From assembly GCA_016763355.1 (NCBI GenBank), contig JAESTY010000217.1, positions 1 to 9,297 on the forward strand: a stretch of DNA of 9,297 nt, given 5' to 3'. The position numbers were made by a program, and so were the translations under genes. Each line of letters starts with the position of its first letter. Positions within the stretch are counted from its first letter, which is position 1. Positions 1-6,203 of the stretch are shown here, piece after piece. Under the pieces are notes generated by a model. That model saw only the letters and a program-made list of their open reading frames with translations. It searched no databases and was not told the DNA's origin. The DNA is from Immundisolibacteraceae bacterium (lineage in GTDB: Bacteria > Pseudomonadota > Gammaproteobacteria > Immundisolibacterales > Immundisolibacteraceae).

Positions 1-48
1 CGGTTTGACCATGCATCGGCAGGATCACCAGAACCAGACTAAGTCAGG
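1..48. other. Short segment downstream of fadH
   Basis: This is the left edge of the window, lying just past the fadH stop codon on the minus strand. I see no stem followed by a T-run that would make a rho-independent terminator. Minus-strand ATG codons occur at about 12-10 and 16-14, but neither has a convincing ribosome binding site and both run off the edge. Whether another minus-strand gene begins here cannot be decided. Confidence 0.4.
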
Positions 49-2067
49 TCATAACTGCTGCCCGACTTCAGCTCCCTGCCGAATCGCACGCACCGCATTG
101 AGTTTGGTTGCACTTTCAGCGCCGCCGATCACATGGCAGCTAATATCGAGGGCGGCAAGTTCCTCAACTAAATGGTTGCGACTAACCTGGCCCGAGCAGT
201 TAACCACGTGATCAACGTCGATAAAACGCTCTTCACCGTCGACCATGATGGTAATGCCCTGATCGTTGATATCGACATATTCGAGTTCGGACAGAAACTG
301 CACGCCACGTTTTTGTAATGTAAGTCTATGGGCCCAAACCGTGGTCAGGCCAACTCCTTTGCCAGGTAGACCTGGACCCCGTTGGCAAAGGTAAACCGAG
401 CGCTGCGATGGCATCTCAATCGGCTCCATCAATGCACCCTGTTCGAGGGTTTGTTGGTCGACACCCCAATGCTCAAGAAAATCGCTCACTGATTCAGGTT
501 CTGTTGGCGCGGTCAGATATTCGGCCACGTCCATACCGATGCCACCGGAACCGATCACCGCCACTCGTTCGCCTAACTCAGGCTGCTGTTCTAAAAGCTG
601 CTGATAAGAAATGACTTTGGGGTGGTCGAGTCCGGGGATATCGGGCAGTCGTGGTGTTACCCCGGTGGCGATAATAATTTCATCAAAGCCTTGCTGTTGC
701 AGCTGTTCGGCCGACACCAGGTTATTGAGTTCAATCGATACCTGCAGCTGATTTAACTGATGAGTGAAATAGCGAATAGTTTCCGCATAATCACTTTTGC
801 CGGGAATAATAGCCGCCATGTTGAATTGGCCACCGAGCTTTGCAGATGCCTCATAGAGGGTGACCTGATGGCCGCGTTCGGCAGCCGTCAGGGCGCAGGA
901 CAGCCCTGCGGGTCCACCGCCAACCACGGCGACACGTTTGCGCTGATTGGCCTTTGATCTATCGATTTCGGTCTCTTTACAAGCCTGGGGATTGACCATG
1001 CAGCTGCAGAGTTGATGCCGAAAAATCAGATCCAGGCAGGCCTGGTTGCAACCAATGCAGGTGTTGATAGCGTCAGCCTGGCCCTGTTCGGCTTTGCTCA
1101 TGAAAGCCGGGTCGGCCAGAAATGGTCGGGCCATCGACACCAGGTCGGCATCACCATTAGCCAGAACCCGTTCAGCCTGTTCTGGGCTATTAATGCGGTT
1201 GGTGGCGATAATCGGTTTGGTCAGGTGGTGGCGTAGTTTTGCTGGCGCCCAGGTCCAGGCGCCTGCGGGCACGCTATGAGCAATAGTGGGGATGCGAGCT
1301 TCGTGCCAGCCAATACCACTATTAAAAACATCGACACCGACCAGTTCGAGTTGTTTGGCCAATGCCACCGTGTCATCCCATTGGCAGCCCTGTGCAACTA
1401 AATCCAGCAGGGATATTCGGTACATCAACATGAAATCGGCGCCTACCGCGAGGCGAGTCTGTTCAACGATTTCTATCGGTAACCGCATTCGATTCTCGGC
1501 GCTGCCGCCCCAGCGGTCGGTTCTTTGATTGGTGCAGGGAGCTAGAAATTGATTAAGCAGGTAGCCCTCCGAGCCCATAATTTCGACCCCGTCATAACCA
1601 GCCTGTTGTGCCAGTAGCGCACAATTAACGAAATCTTTGATGGTCTGTTCGATTTCATCTTCGCTAAGAGGATGGGGGGTAAGCTTGTTAATAGGTGCGC
1701 GAATGGCGCTTGGCGCCACTAGCTTGTCATGCTGGCCGTAGCGCCCGGGGTGGAGTATTTGCATCAGAATTTTGCCGCCGGCCTGGTGTACTACATTGAC
1801 CAGGGTTTTGTGATCGGCAACCTGATCTGGGCGTTCCAGGGTGTGCTCATCATCAGCAAGTCGGCCTGCCTGGTTGGGACCAACACCCCCGGTGACCATC
1901 AGTGCCACTCCATTGCGGGCCCGCTCGGCAAAAAATGCACCGGCCTTGGCAAAGCCATCGTCCATTTCTTCAAGCATTGTATGCATGGACCCCATCACCA
2001 TCCGATTCGGTAGCGTGGTATTGCCTACCTTTATTGGTGTAAACAGATTGGTATAGGGGTGGCTCAT
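49..2067 (-). CDS. fadH: 2,4-dienoyl-CoA reductase [NADPH], FadH type
   Basis: Seen: with the start at 2067 the protein has 672 residues, the length I recall for E. coli FadH, and is colinear with it. The N-terminal Old Yellow Enzyme-like TIM barrel (about 5-330) contains HPGRYGQ, MGSEGYLLNQFLAP and GIGWHEARIPTIA. Tyr169 and His255 match the family's catalytic Tyr and His. Cysteines 337, 340, 344 and 356 (C-x2-C-x3-C-x11-C) form the [4Fe-4S] site. An FAD fold begins at 378 (GGGPAG at 383-388) and an NADPH fold near 502 (VIGSGGIG). Known: FadH is a cytosolic enzyme that passes hydride from NADPH through FAD, the 4Fe-4S cluster and FMN to reduce conjugated 2,4-dienoyl-CoA to an enoyl-CoA during beta-oxidation of unsaturated acyl chains. 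Start choice: ATG at 2067 has GAGGA eight bases upstream. The frame stays open to a TTG at 2166, but those 33 extra residues are unlike the family. It is divergent from the molybdenum hydroxylase genes. Old Yellow Enzyme relatives acting on other enoyl compounds share this fold, but the motif match favours FadH. Confidence 0.93.
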   Translation of the reverse strand: MSHPYTNLFTPIKVGNTTLPNRMVMGSMHTMLEEMDDGFAKAGAFFAERARNGVALMVTGGVGPNQAGRLADDEHTLERPDQVADHKTLVNVVHQAGGKILMQILHPGRYGQHDKLVAPSAIRAPINKLTPHPLSEDEIEQTIKDFVNCALLAQQAGYDGVEIMGSEGYLLNQFLAPCTNQRTDRWGGSAENRMRLPIEIVEQTRLAVGADFMLMYRISLLDLVAQGCQWDDTVALAKQLELVGVDVFNSGIGWHEARIPTIAHSVPAGAWTWAPAKLRHHLTKPIIATNRINSPEQAERVLANGDADLVSMARPFLADPAFMSKAEQGQADAINTCIGCNQACLDLIFRHQLCSCMVNPQACKETEIDRSKANQRKRVAVVGGGPAGLSCALTAAERGHQVTLYEASAKLGGQFNMAAIIPGKSDYAETIRYFTHQLNQLQVSIELNNLVSAEQLQQQGFDEIIIATGVTPRLPDIPGLDHPKVISYQQLLEQQPELGERVAVIGSGGIGMDVAEYLTAPTEPESVSDFLEHWGVDQQTLEQGALMEPIEMPSQRSVYLCQRGPGLPGKGVGLTTVWAHRLTLQKRGVQFLSELEYVDINDQGITIMVDGEERFIDVDHVVNCSGQVSRNHLVEELAALDISCHVIGGAESATKLNAVRAIRQGAEVGQQL

Positions 2068-2075
2068 GGTTGTAA

Positions 2076-2080
2076 TCCTC
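2076..2080 (-). promoter_or_regulatory. Ribosome binding site that sets the fadH start
   Basis: On the minus strand GAGGA lies eight bases before the ATG at 2067-2065. It decides between this start and the longer reading beginning at the TTG at 2166-2164, or the ATG at 2130, neither of which has a comparable purine-rich site. Confidence 0.75.
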
Positions 2081-2262
2081 GCGTTTAATTTTTCTTGATT
2101 GCTCTGAACACAATTTTGGAAGCATTTCATGCCGTCGCTTGCGCCGGGCGGTCCGAGCAGGAACAATGGGTCAGGTTAGCAGAAGCGGTAAGTAAGTAAT
2201 CAGTCCGATAATGGCAAATGGTCGACTTCGGCTTGAAAATTTGTCAGATAAAGCAGTGCATT

Positions 2263-2290
2263 TTGATCCAGTGTCGTCACTGTCTATTAT
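2263..2290 (+). promoter_or_regulatory. Candidate sigma-70 promoter for the molybdenum hydroxylase operon
   Basis: TTGATC (2263-2268) matches 4 of 6 bases of the -35 consensus. TATTAT (2285-2290) matches 5 of 6 bases of the -10 consensus, and the spacer is 16 bases. Transcription would start near 2297, about 50 bases before the first gene of the operon. A palindrome fills the spacer. I found no equally good promoter on the minus strand for fadH. Confidence 0.4.
2269..2282. promoter_or_regulatory. Possible operator palindrome within the promoter spacer
   Basis: CAGTG (2269-2273) and CACTG (2278-2282) are exact inverted repeats separated by TCGT. A third CAGTG copy lies at 2254-2258, just upstream of the -35 box, giving a 15-base period, about one and a half helical turns. 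A repressor bound between the -35 and -10 boxes would block polymerase. The arms are only five bases long, so chance occurrence is possible. No regulator gene is in the window. Confidence 0.3.
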
Positions 2291-2335
2291 CGCTTTGCGG
2301 TTTTTATCAGGGATAGTATTCAATCGTTTTTATGC

Positions 2336-2342
2336 AGGGGGA
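2336..2342 (+). promoter_or_regulatory. Ribosome binding site of the FAD subunit gene
   Basis: AGGGGGA lies five bases before the ATG at 2348. It supports that ATG as the start, rather than the in-frame ATG three codons later. Confidence 0.7.
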
Positions 2343-2347
2343 CAACG

Positions 2348-3238
2348 ATGTCAGAAATGATTTATAGCGTACCAGCGAGTTTAACCGAGGCGGTTCAACA
2401 GTTAGCAGTCCCAGGGGCTGCGTTGCTGGCTGGTGGAACTGACCTGCTTATCCAGCTTCGTGGTGGCAGACCGGTACCGCCAAATCTGGTCGACCTTAAA
2501 AAAATTCCAGAACTGCAGCTAATTGAAATAGGCCCGGATTCGATTCGAATCGGTGCTGGCGTCACCGGTATTCAAATCACTGATCATGCCGAGCTGACAT
2601 CTTTGATGCCCGGCTTTGTCGAAGGCGTAGGCCTGATTGGATCTACCCAGGTGCAGGGCAGGGCGACCCCGATCGGCAACCTTTGTAACGGATCGCCAGC
2701 AGCCGACTCGGTGCCGGCAATGATAGCGGCCGATGCAGTGTGTGAAATTATCGGCCGGGAGGGTAGTCGTGAATTGCCGGTGGGTGACTTTCTCACCGGA
2801 CCAGGAAGACACTGTTTAAAAGTTGGAGAATTCGTTGTCGCACTGCGGTTTCCACGTCCTCGGACTAATCAGTCGGACGCCTATCTTCGCTTTATTCCTC
2901 GAACTGAAATGGATTTAGCAGTCGCTGGAGCTGCGGTTAATTTAATTCTGAAAAATACTGACTCTGGACCGATTGTCGCCGACGCCAAAGTGGTTATTGG
3001 CGGAGTCGCACCGACAGCACTGACCGTAGATGATGCGGCTCAGGCGTTGATTGGCACCAGCCTTGATGACGCAGCACTGCTAGCTGCCGGAGCAGCATCG
3101 ACTGCTGCAGCCAGACCCATATCCGATAAACGTGGCACCGCCCAATATCGAAAAAAGATTGTTGCGGTGCTTACCCGGCGAGCTGCTCAGGTGGCTTTTG
3201 ATCGGGCGGCTCAACAACTTCATGGGAGCAACGACTGA
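2348..3238 (+). CDS. Molybdenum hydroxylase, FAD-binding subunit (CoxM-like)
   Basis: Seen: 296 residues, the usual size of the medium subunit of xanthine dehydrogenase-family enzymes. The FAD-binding domain covers about 3-170, with the flavin loop AGGTDLL (28-34) and a second FAD stretch TPIGNLCNGSPAAD (107-120). The C-terminal CO dehydrogenase flavoprotein-like domain (about 177-285) has RFIPRTEMDLA (181-191) and RPISDKRGTAQYR (256-268). Known: this subunit takes electrons from the 2Fe-2S subunit and passes them via FAD to NAD+, oxygen or a quinone. Its only cysteines are 113, 132 and 156, so the extra [4Fe-4S] cluster of 4-hydroxybenzoyl-CoA reductase is absent. The stop TGA overlaps the next ATG by one base (TGATG), consistent with translational coupling. 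Oddity: TPIGN departs from the common T-I/V-G-G-N form. No signal peptide is seen, so it is cytoplasmic. The family is clear; the electron acceptor is unknown. Confidence 0.9.
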   Translation: MSEMIYSVPASLTEAVQQLAVPGAALLAGGTDLLIQLRGGRPVPPNLVDLKKIPELQLIEIGPDSIRIGAGVTGIQITDHAELTSLMPGFVEGVGLIGSTQVQGRATPIGNLCNGSPAADSVPAMIAADAVCEIIGREGSRELPVGDFLTGPGRHCLKVGEFVVALRFPRPRTNQSDAYLRFIPRTEMDLAVAGAAVNLILKNTDSGPIVADAKVVIGGVAPTALTVDDAAQALIGTSLDDAALLAAGAASTAAARPISDKRGTAQYRKKIVAVLTRRAAQVAFDRAAQQLHGSND

Positions 3239-3744
3239 TGGCTAAGAATCATGTGACTGCCTCTATTAATGGTCAGCAAGTCGATTATCTGTGTGACAGC
3301 ACTGAGTCGTTGTTGACGGTATTGCGCGACCAGCTCGGCATGACCGGCACCAAAGAAGGCTGTGGTACCGGCGACTGTGGTGCCTGCTCAGTGATTTGCG
3401 ATGGCGAACTAATCTGCTCCTGCCTGATGCTGGGCGTAGAAGCGACCGGCAGTAAAATCGAAACGATTGAAGGCGTGGCAGATAGTGACGGTCTGCATCC
3501 CCTGCAACAGAAATTTCTCGAGTTGGCAGGGCTGCAATGCGGTATCTGTACCCCCGGCATTATTGTTGCAGCCAAAGCACTGTTAGCCCGTAATTCAGAC
3601 CCAACCGAAAAAGAGGTGCGTTACTGGCTGGCTGGCAACCTTTGTCGCTGTACCGGTTACGACAAAATTATTCGTTCGGTGTTAGCTGCGGCAGCGCAGA
3701 TGCGTGGTGAAGAAATCGCCGTAGCCGGGGAGTTAACCGTATGA
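3238..3744 (+). CDS. Molybdenum hydroxylase, [2Fe-2S] subunit (CoxS-like)
   Basis: Seen: 168 residues, typical of the small iron-sulfur subunit. The N-terminal plant-ferredoxin-like domain holds one cluster on Cys42, Cys47, Cys50 and Cys62 (C-x4-C-x2-C-x11-C, around GCGTGDCGACS). The C-terminal helical domain holds the second on Cys101, Cys104, Cys136 and Cys138 (QCGICTPG and NLCRCTGY). All eight ligands are present. Known: the two clusters relay electrons from the molybdenum centre to FAD, with the C-terminal cluster nearer the molybdopterin. It overlaps the upstream gene by one base and the downstream gene by four (ATGA), so the three subunits are probably made together. GGGAG at 3224-3228 is its ribosome binding site, nine bases before the ATG. 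The protein is complete and I see nothing odd. Confidence 0.95.
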   Translation: MAKNHVTASINGQQVDYLCDSTESLLTVLRDQLGMTGTKEGCGTGDCGACSVICDGELICSCLMLGVEATGSKIETIEGVADSDGLHPLQQKFLELAGLQCGICTPGIIVAAKALLARNSDPTEKEVRYWLAGNLCRCTGYDKIIRSVLAAAAQMRGEEIAVAGELTV

Positions 3745-6011
3745 ACAGTCCAAAGTCAGACCTGCCGAATTATAAATACGTAGGCACCCGATCGATTCGT
3801 CCCGATGGCGTTGATAAGGTTACCGGTCGGGCCCAGTTTGGCGCCGATGTGTCGTTGCCGAATATGGTTCACGGTCAGGTACTTAGAAGCACGATTGCTC
3901 ATGGCCGAATTCGGTCGATCAATATCGACAAGGCAATGGCGGTTGATGGGGTGTTAGCTATTATCACCGCCGCCGACATGCCAGATATTGAGCGCCGCAT
4001 GGTGCCATTAGGCGAGCAACAGGCCGATATTCGGGATGTCGCCGATAACGTCATGGCCCGCGACAAGGTGCTTTATCACGGCCAACCAGTGGCGGCTATC
4101 GCGGCGACCTCGTTGGCAGCCGGTGCCCAGGCACTAGAACTGATTGAGGTCGATTACGAACCACTACCGGTGGTGATAGACCTGGATGCAGCGCAGGCCG
4201 ATAACGCTACCTTGCTGCATGATGAACAAATCACCATGACCATGGCGGGGCCAGTGGAAAACCCAGTGCCCACCAATGTGGCGTTTTATATGCCGTTGGC
4301 CAAGGGTGATGTCGCTGCAGGTTTCGAGCAGGCTGATGTCATCGTTGAAAACAGCTTTGAGACTGCCACAGTGCACCAGGGGTATATCGAACCCCATGCA
4401 ACCCTGGTTGATGCCCAGATCGATGGCCGTACCCGGGTCTGGACCAGTACCCAGGGGCCTTTTCTATTTCGCACCCTGATTGCCGGCGTGCTCGATATAT
4501 CAGTTTCTGAACTGCAGGTGATTCCGACCGAGATTGGCGGCGGATTTGGCGGCAAGTTGTCGGTCTACCTGGAACCGCTTGCTGTAGTTCTTTCGCGGCG
4601 CTGCAGCCGGCCGGTGAAAATGGTGATGAGTCGGGAAGACGTGTTGCGGGCCTCGGGGCCGGCATCTGCATCACGGATCTGGGTGAAGATCGGTGCTCGT
4701 TATGATGGCACTCTGGTAGCGATTCAAGCCAAATTAGAATTTGAAGCCGGTGCCTTTAAGGGGTCGCCGGTAGTGCCTGCAGTGATGACCATGTTCGCCT
4801 CTTACAAAATGGAACATCTATTGCTGGAAGGTTATGACGTAGTTGTGAACAAACCTAAGGCCAGTGCCTATCGAGCACCAGGCGCACCACAAGCTGCATT
4901 CGCCGGCGAAGCCCTGCTTGATGAGCTGGCATTGAAACTTAATATGGACCCGATTGATTTGCGCCTCAAAAACGCGGTTGATGAGGGTGATCGAGCGGTT
5001 TATGGACCGGCTTTTGGACCGATTGGTTTGAAGCAGGCGCTGCAGGCGGTTAAAAGCCACTCCTGGTATGACGCGCCTTTGGCCGCTAACCAGGGTCGCG
5101 GCATGGCGGTGGGTTTCTGGTTTAACGTCGGCATGCAGTCCAGTGCCAGTGTGCGTATTAACGAAGATGGCGCGGTCACTGTGGTCACCGGCAGCGTTGA
5201 TGTCGGTGGTTCTCGCGCTTCCATGGCGTTGTTTGCAGCTGAAGAGCTGGGTGTGCCACCGGAGAAAATTCAGGCGCTGGTGGGCAATACCAAGACTATC
5301 GGTTATTGCGATACCACCGGCGGCAGTCGAACCACGTTTGCGACCGGATTAGCGGTGGTCGAAGCCTCACGCAAGGCAGTCATCGAACTTCGTAACCGAG
5401 CAGCCATGACCTGGGAACTGGATGTCGAGCAGGTTAGCTGGCAGAACGGCCAGGCCATTGACCTTAGTGGTAGTAATCCGCCGCTGGCGCTGGCTGAAAT
5501 TACCGCAAAGGCCGGACACACTGGTGGTCCGGTTGGCGGTGATGCGCAGATCAACGCGCCCCATGCAGGCCCTGGATTCGGTGTCCAGCTGTGCGATGTG
5601 GAAGTCGATCCAGAAACCGGCTATACCAAAATATTGCGCTATTTAGTGGTTCAGGATGTCGGTAAGGCGATTCACCCCAGCTATGTAGAAGGTCAGTTGC
5701 AGGGCGGGGCGGTGCAGGGTATCGGCATGTCCTTGAACGAAGAGTATCTCTATAACGCCGATGGCGTGCTCGATGACCCGGGGTTCCTGGATTATCGGGT
5801 GCCGGTGGCCTCTGATGTGCCGATGATCGAAACCCATCTGATCGAAGTACCCCATCCGCCGCATCCCTATGGAGTGCGCGGCGTTGGCGAGACCCCAATC
5901 GTGCCACCGATGGCGGCTGTTACCAGTGCTATTAGTCATGCGATTGGCAAACGGGTCACTCAGGTGCCCATGTCACCACCCCGACTGTTGAGCCTGATTG
6001 ATGGCGACTAA
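3741..6011 (+). CDS. Molybdenum hydroxylase, molybdopterin-binding catalytic subunit
   Basis: Seen: 756 residues, normal for the large subunit of three-part xanthine dehydrogenase-family enzymes. The N-terminal hammerhead domain (about 20-145) includes RPDGVDKVTGRAQFGADV. The Mo-cofactor domains follow, with STQGPF (236-241, Gln238), GGGFGGK (266-272), the substrate loop AYRAPGAPQ (376-384, Arg378) and GVGE (714-717). Glu717 is the expected catalytic base. Known: these enzymes hydroxylate a carbon using water-derived oxygen and pass two electrons to the 2Fe-2S clusters. The loop is not the AYRCSFR of carbon-monoxide dehydrogenase, so it should not be called coxL. Where bovine xanthine oxidase has Glu802 after GGGFGGK, this has Leu273, which argues against purines, although the xanthine oxidase Arg880 position is kept. 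Substrate is unknown; acyl-CoA genes alongside suggest a ring or aldehyde in a CoA pathway. No Tat signal is seen, so it is cytoplasmic. No XdhC/CoxI-type maturation gene is in the window. GGGGAG at 3727-3732 is its ribosome binding site. Confidence 0.92.
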   Translation: MNSPKSDLPNYKYVGTRSIRPDGVDKVTGRAQFGADVSLPNMVHGQVLRSTIAHGRIRSINIDKAMAVDGVLAIITAADMPDIERRMVPLGEQQADIRDVADNVMARDKVLYHGQPVAAIAATSLAAGAQALELIEVDYEPLPVVIDLDAAQADNATLLHDEQITMTMAGPVENPVPTNVAFYMPLAKGDVAAGFEQADVIVENSFETATVHQGYIEPHATLVDAQIDGRTRVWTSTQGPFLFRTLIAGVLDISVSELQVIPTEIGGGFGGKLSVYLEPLAVVLSRRCSRPVKMVMSREDVLRASGPASASRIWVKIGARYDGTLVAIQAKLEFEAGAFKGSPVVPAVMTMFASYKMEHLLLEGYDVVVNKPKASAYRAPGAPQAAFAGEALLDELALKLNMDPIDLRLKNAVDEGDRAVYGPAFGPIGLKQALQAVKSHSWYDAPLAANQGRGMAVGFWFNVGMQSSASVRINEDGAVTVVTGSVDVGGSRASMALFAAEELGVPPEKIQALVGNTKTIGYCDTTGGSRTTFATGLAVVEASRKAVIELRNRAAMTWELDVEQVSWQNGQAIDLSGSNPPLALAEITAKAGHTGGPVGGDAQINAPHAGPGFGVQLCDVEVDPETGYTKILRYLVVQDVGKAIHPSYVEGQLQGGAVQGIGMSLNEEYLYNADGVLDDPGFLDYRVPVASDVPMIETHLIEVPHPPHPYGVRGVGETPIVPPMAAVTSAISHAIGKRVTQVPMSPPRLLSLIDGD

Positions 6012-6061
6012 ACAGGGACGCCGCACATGTGTCTGATCGGTCTGTTTTCAAGACTAAACAG
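6006..6061 (+). repeat. Direct repeat GACTAAACAG and small hairpin after the molybdopterin subunit gene
   Basis: GACTAAACAG occurs at 6006-6015, across the stop codon, and again at 6052-6061. The second copy also forms the right arm of an inverted repeat, CTGTTT (6042-6047) with AAACAG (6056-6061), separated by eight bases. No T-run follows, so it does not look like a rho-independent terminator. It may be chance, an RNA-processing hairpin or a protein site. Confidence 0.3.
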
Positions 6062-6075
6062 CTTAATGAAGATAT

Positions 6076-6095
6076 TCAGGGCTAATTAGTCCTGA
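6076..6095. promoter_or_regulatory. 20-base near-perfect palindrome, possible operator
   Basis: TCAGGGCTAA (6076-6085) is followed directly by TTAGTCCTGA (6086-6095). Nine of ten base pairs are complementary; the exception is G6081 against T6090, a G-U pair in RNA. It is continuous, with no spacer, and is not followed by a T-run, so a dimeric regulator site is likelier than a terminator. It lies 109 bases upstream of the GTG at 6204, in the gap between the two plus-strand gene blocks. Confidence 0.4.
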
Positions 6096-6122
6096 CCGTA
6101 GAACTAGAACACGGCAACGGGC

Positions 6123-6128
6123 TATATT
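6123..6128 (+). promoter_or_regulatory. Possible -10 box of a second promoter
   Basis: TATATT matches 5 of 6 bases of the -10 consensus, but no recognisable -35 box lies 16-18 bases upstream. If used, transcription would begin near 6135 and the palindrome at 6076-6095 would be centred about 49 bases upstream of it, a position usual for an activator. This is weak evidence. The dehydrogenase genes may instead be read through from the hydroxylase operon. Confidence 0.18.
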
Positions 6129-6192
6129 TGAGCGCTAGATTGATTGCTGATGCGGAGATCACTCTGCAGCACTGTTAATCAAAAATAATTTC

Positions 6193-6198
6193 AGGGAG
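6193..6198 (+). promoter_or_regulatory. Ribosome binding site supporting a GTG start
   Basis: AGGGAG lies five bases before GTG at 6204-6206. No ATG in that frame occurs until residue 61, inside the conserved N-terminal helical domain, so the GTG is the only sensible start. Confidence 0.75.
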
Positions 6199-6203
6199 AC
6201 AGG

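Noticed and set aside
2068..2166. Longer N-terminus for fadH beginning at a TTG codon at 2166, or at an ATG at 2130.
   Set aside because: The added residues do not resemble the family and no ribosome binding site precedes them. The start at 2067 has GAGGA at good spacing and gives the usual 672-residue length.
2348..3744. 4-hydroxybenzoyl-CoA reductase, suggested by the acyl-CoA context.
   Set aside because: The FAD subunit has only three scattered cysteines and no insert for the extra [4Fe-4S] cluster, and its length is the plain 296 residues.
5551..5907. Long minus-strand reading frame inside the molybdopterin subunit gene, and similar frames opposite other genes.
   Set aside because: These overlap well-conserved coding sequence and show no domain, start signal or family resemblance. 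They are by-products of codon bias.
3741..6011. Calling the three hydroxylase genes coxM, coxS and coxL (carbon-monoxide dehydrogenase).
   Set aside because: The gene order fits, but the catalytic loop is AYRAPGAPQ rather than AYRCSFR, and no coxD, coxE, coxF or other accessory gene is present.
6042..6061. Rho-independent terminator after the molybdopterin subunit gene.
   Set aside because: The six-base stem is AT-rich and is followed by CTTAATG, not a run of T.
6029..6178. A protein-like reading in the gap from GTG at 6029 to TAA at 6176, interrupted by one in-frame TAA at 6083.
   Set aside because: It has an internal stop and no recognisable homology; a 30-codon open stretch is likely by chance. 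A decayed small gene is possible but unsupported.
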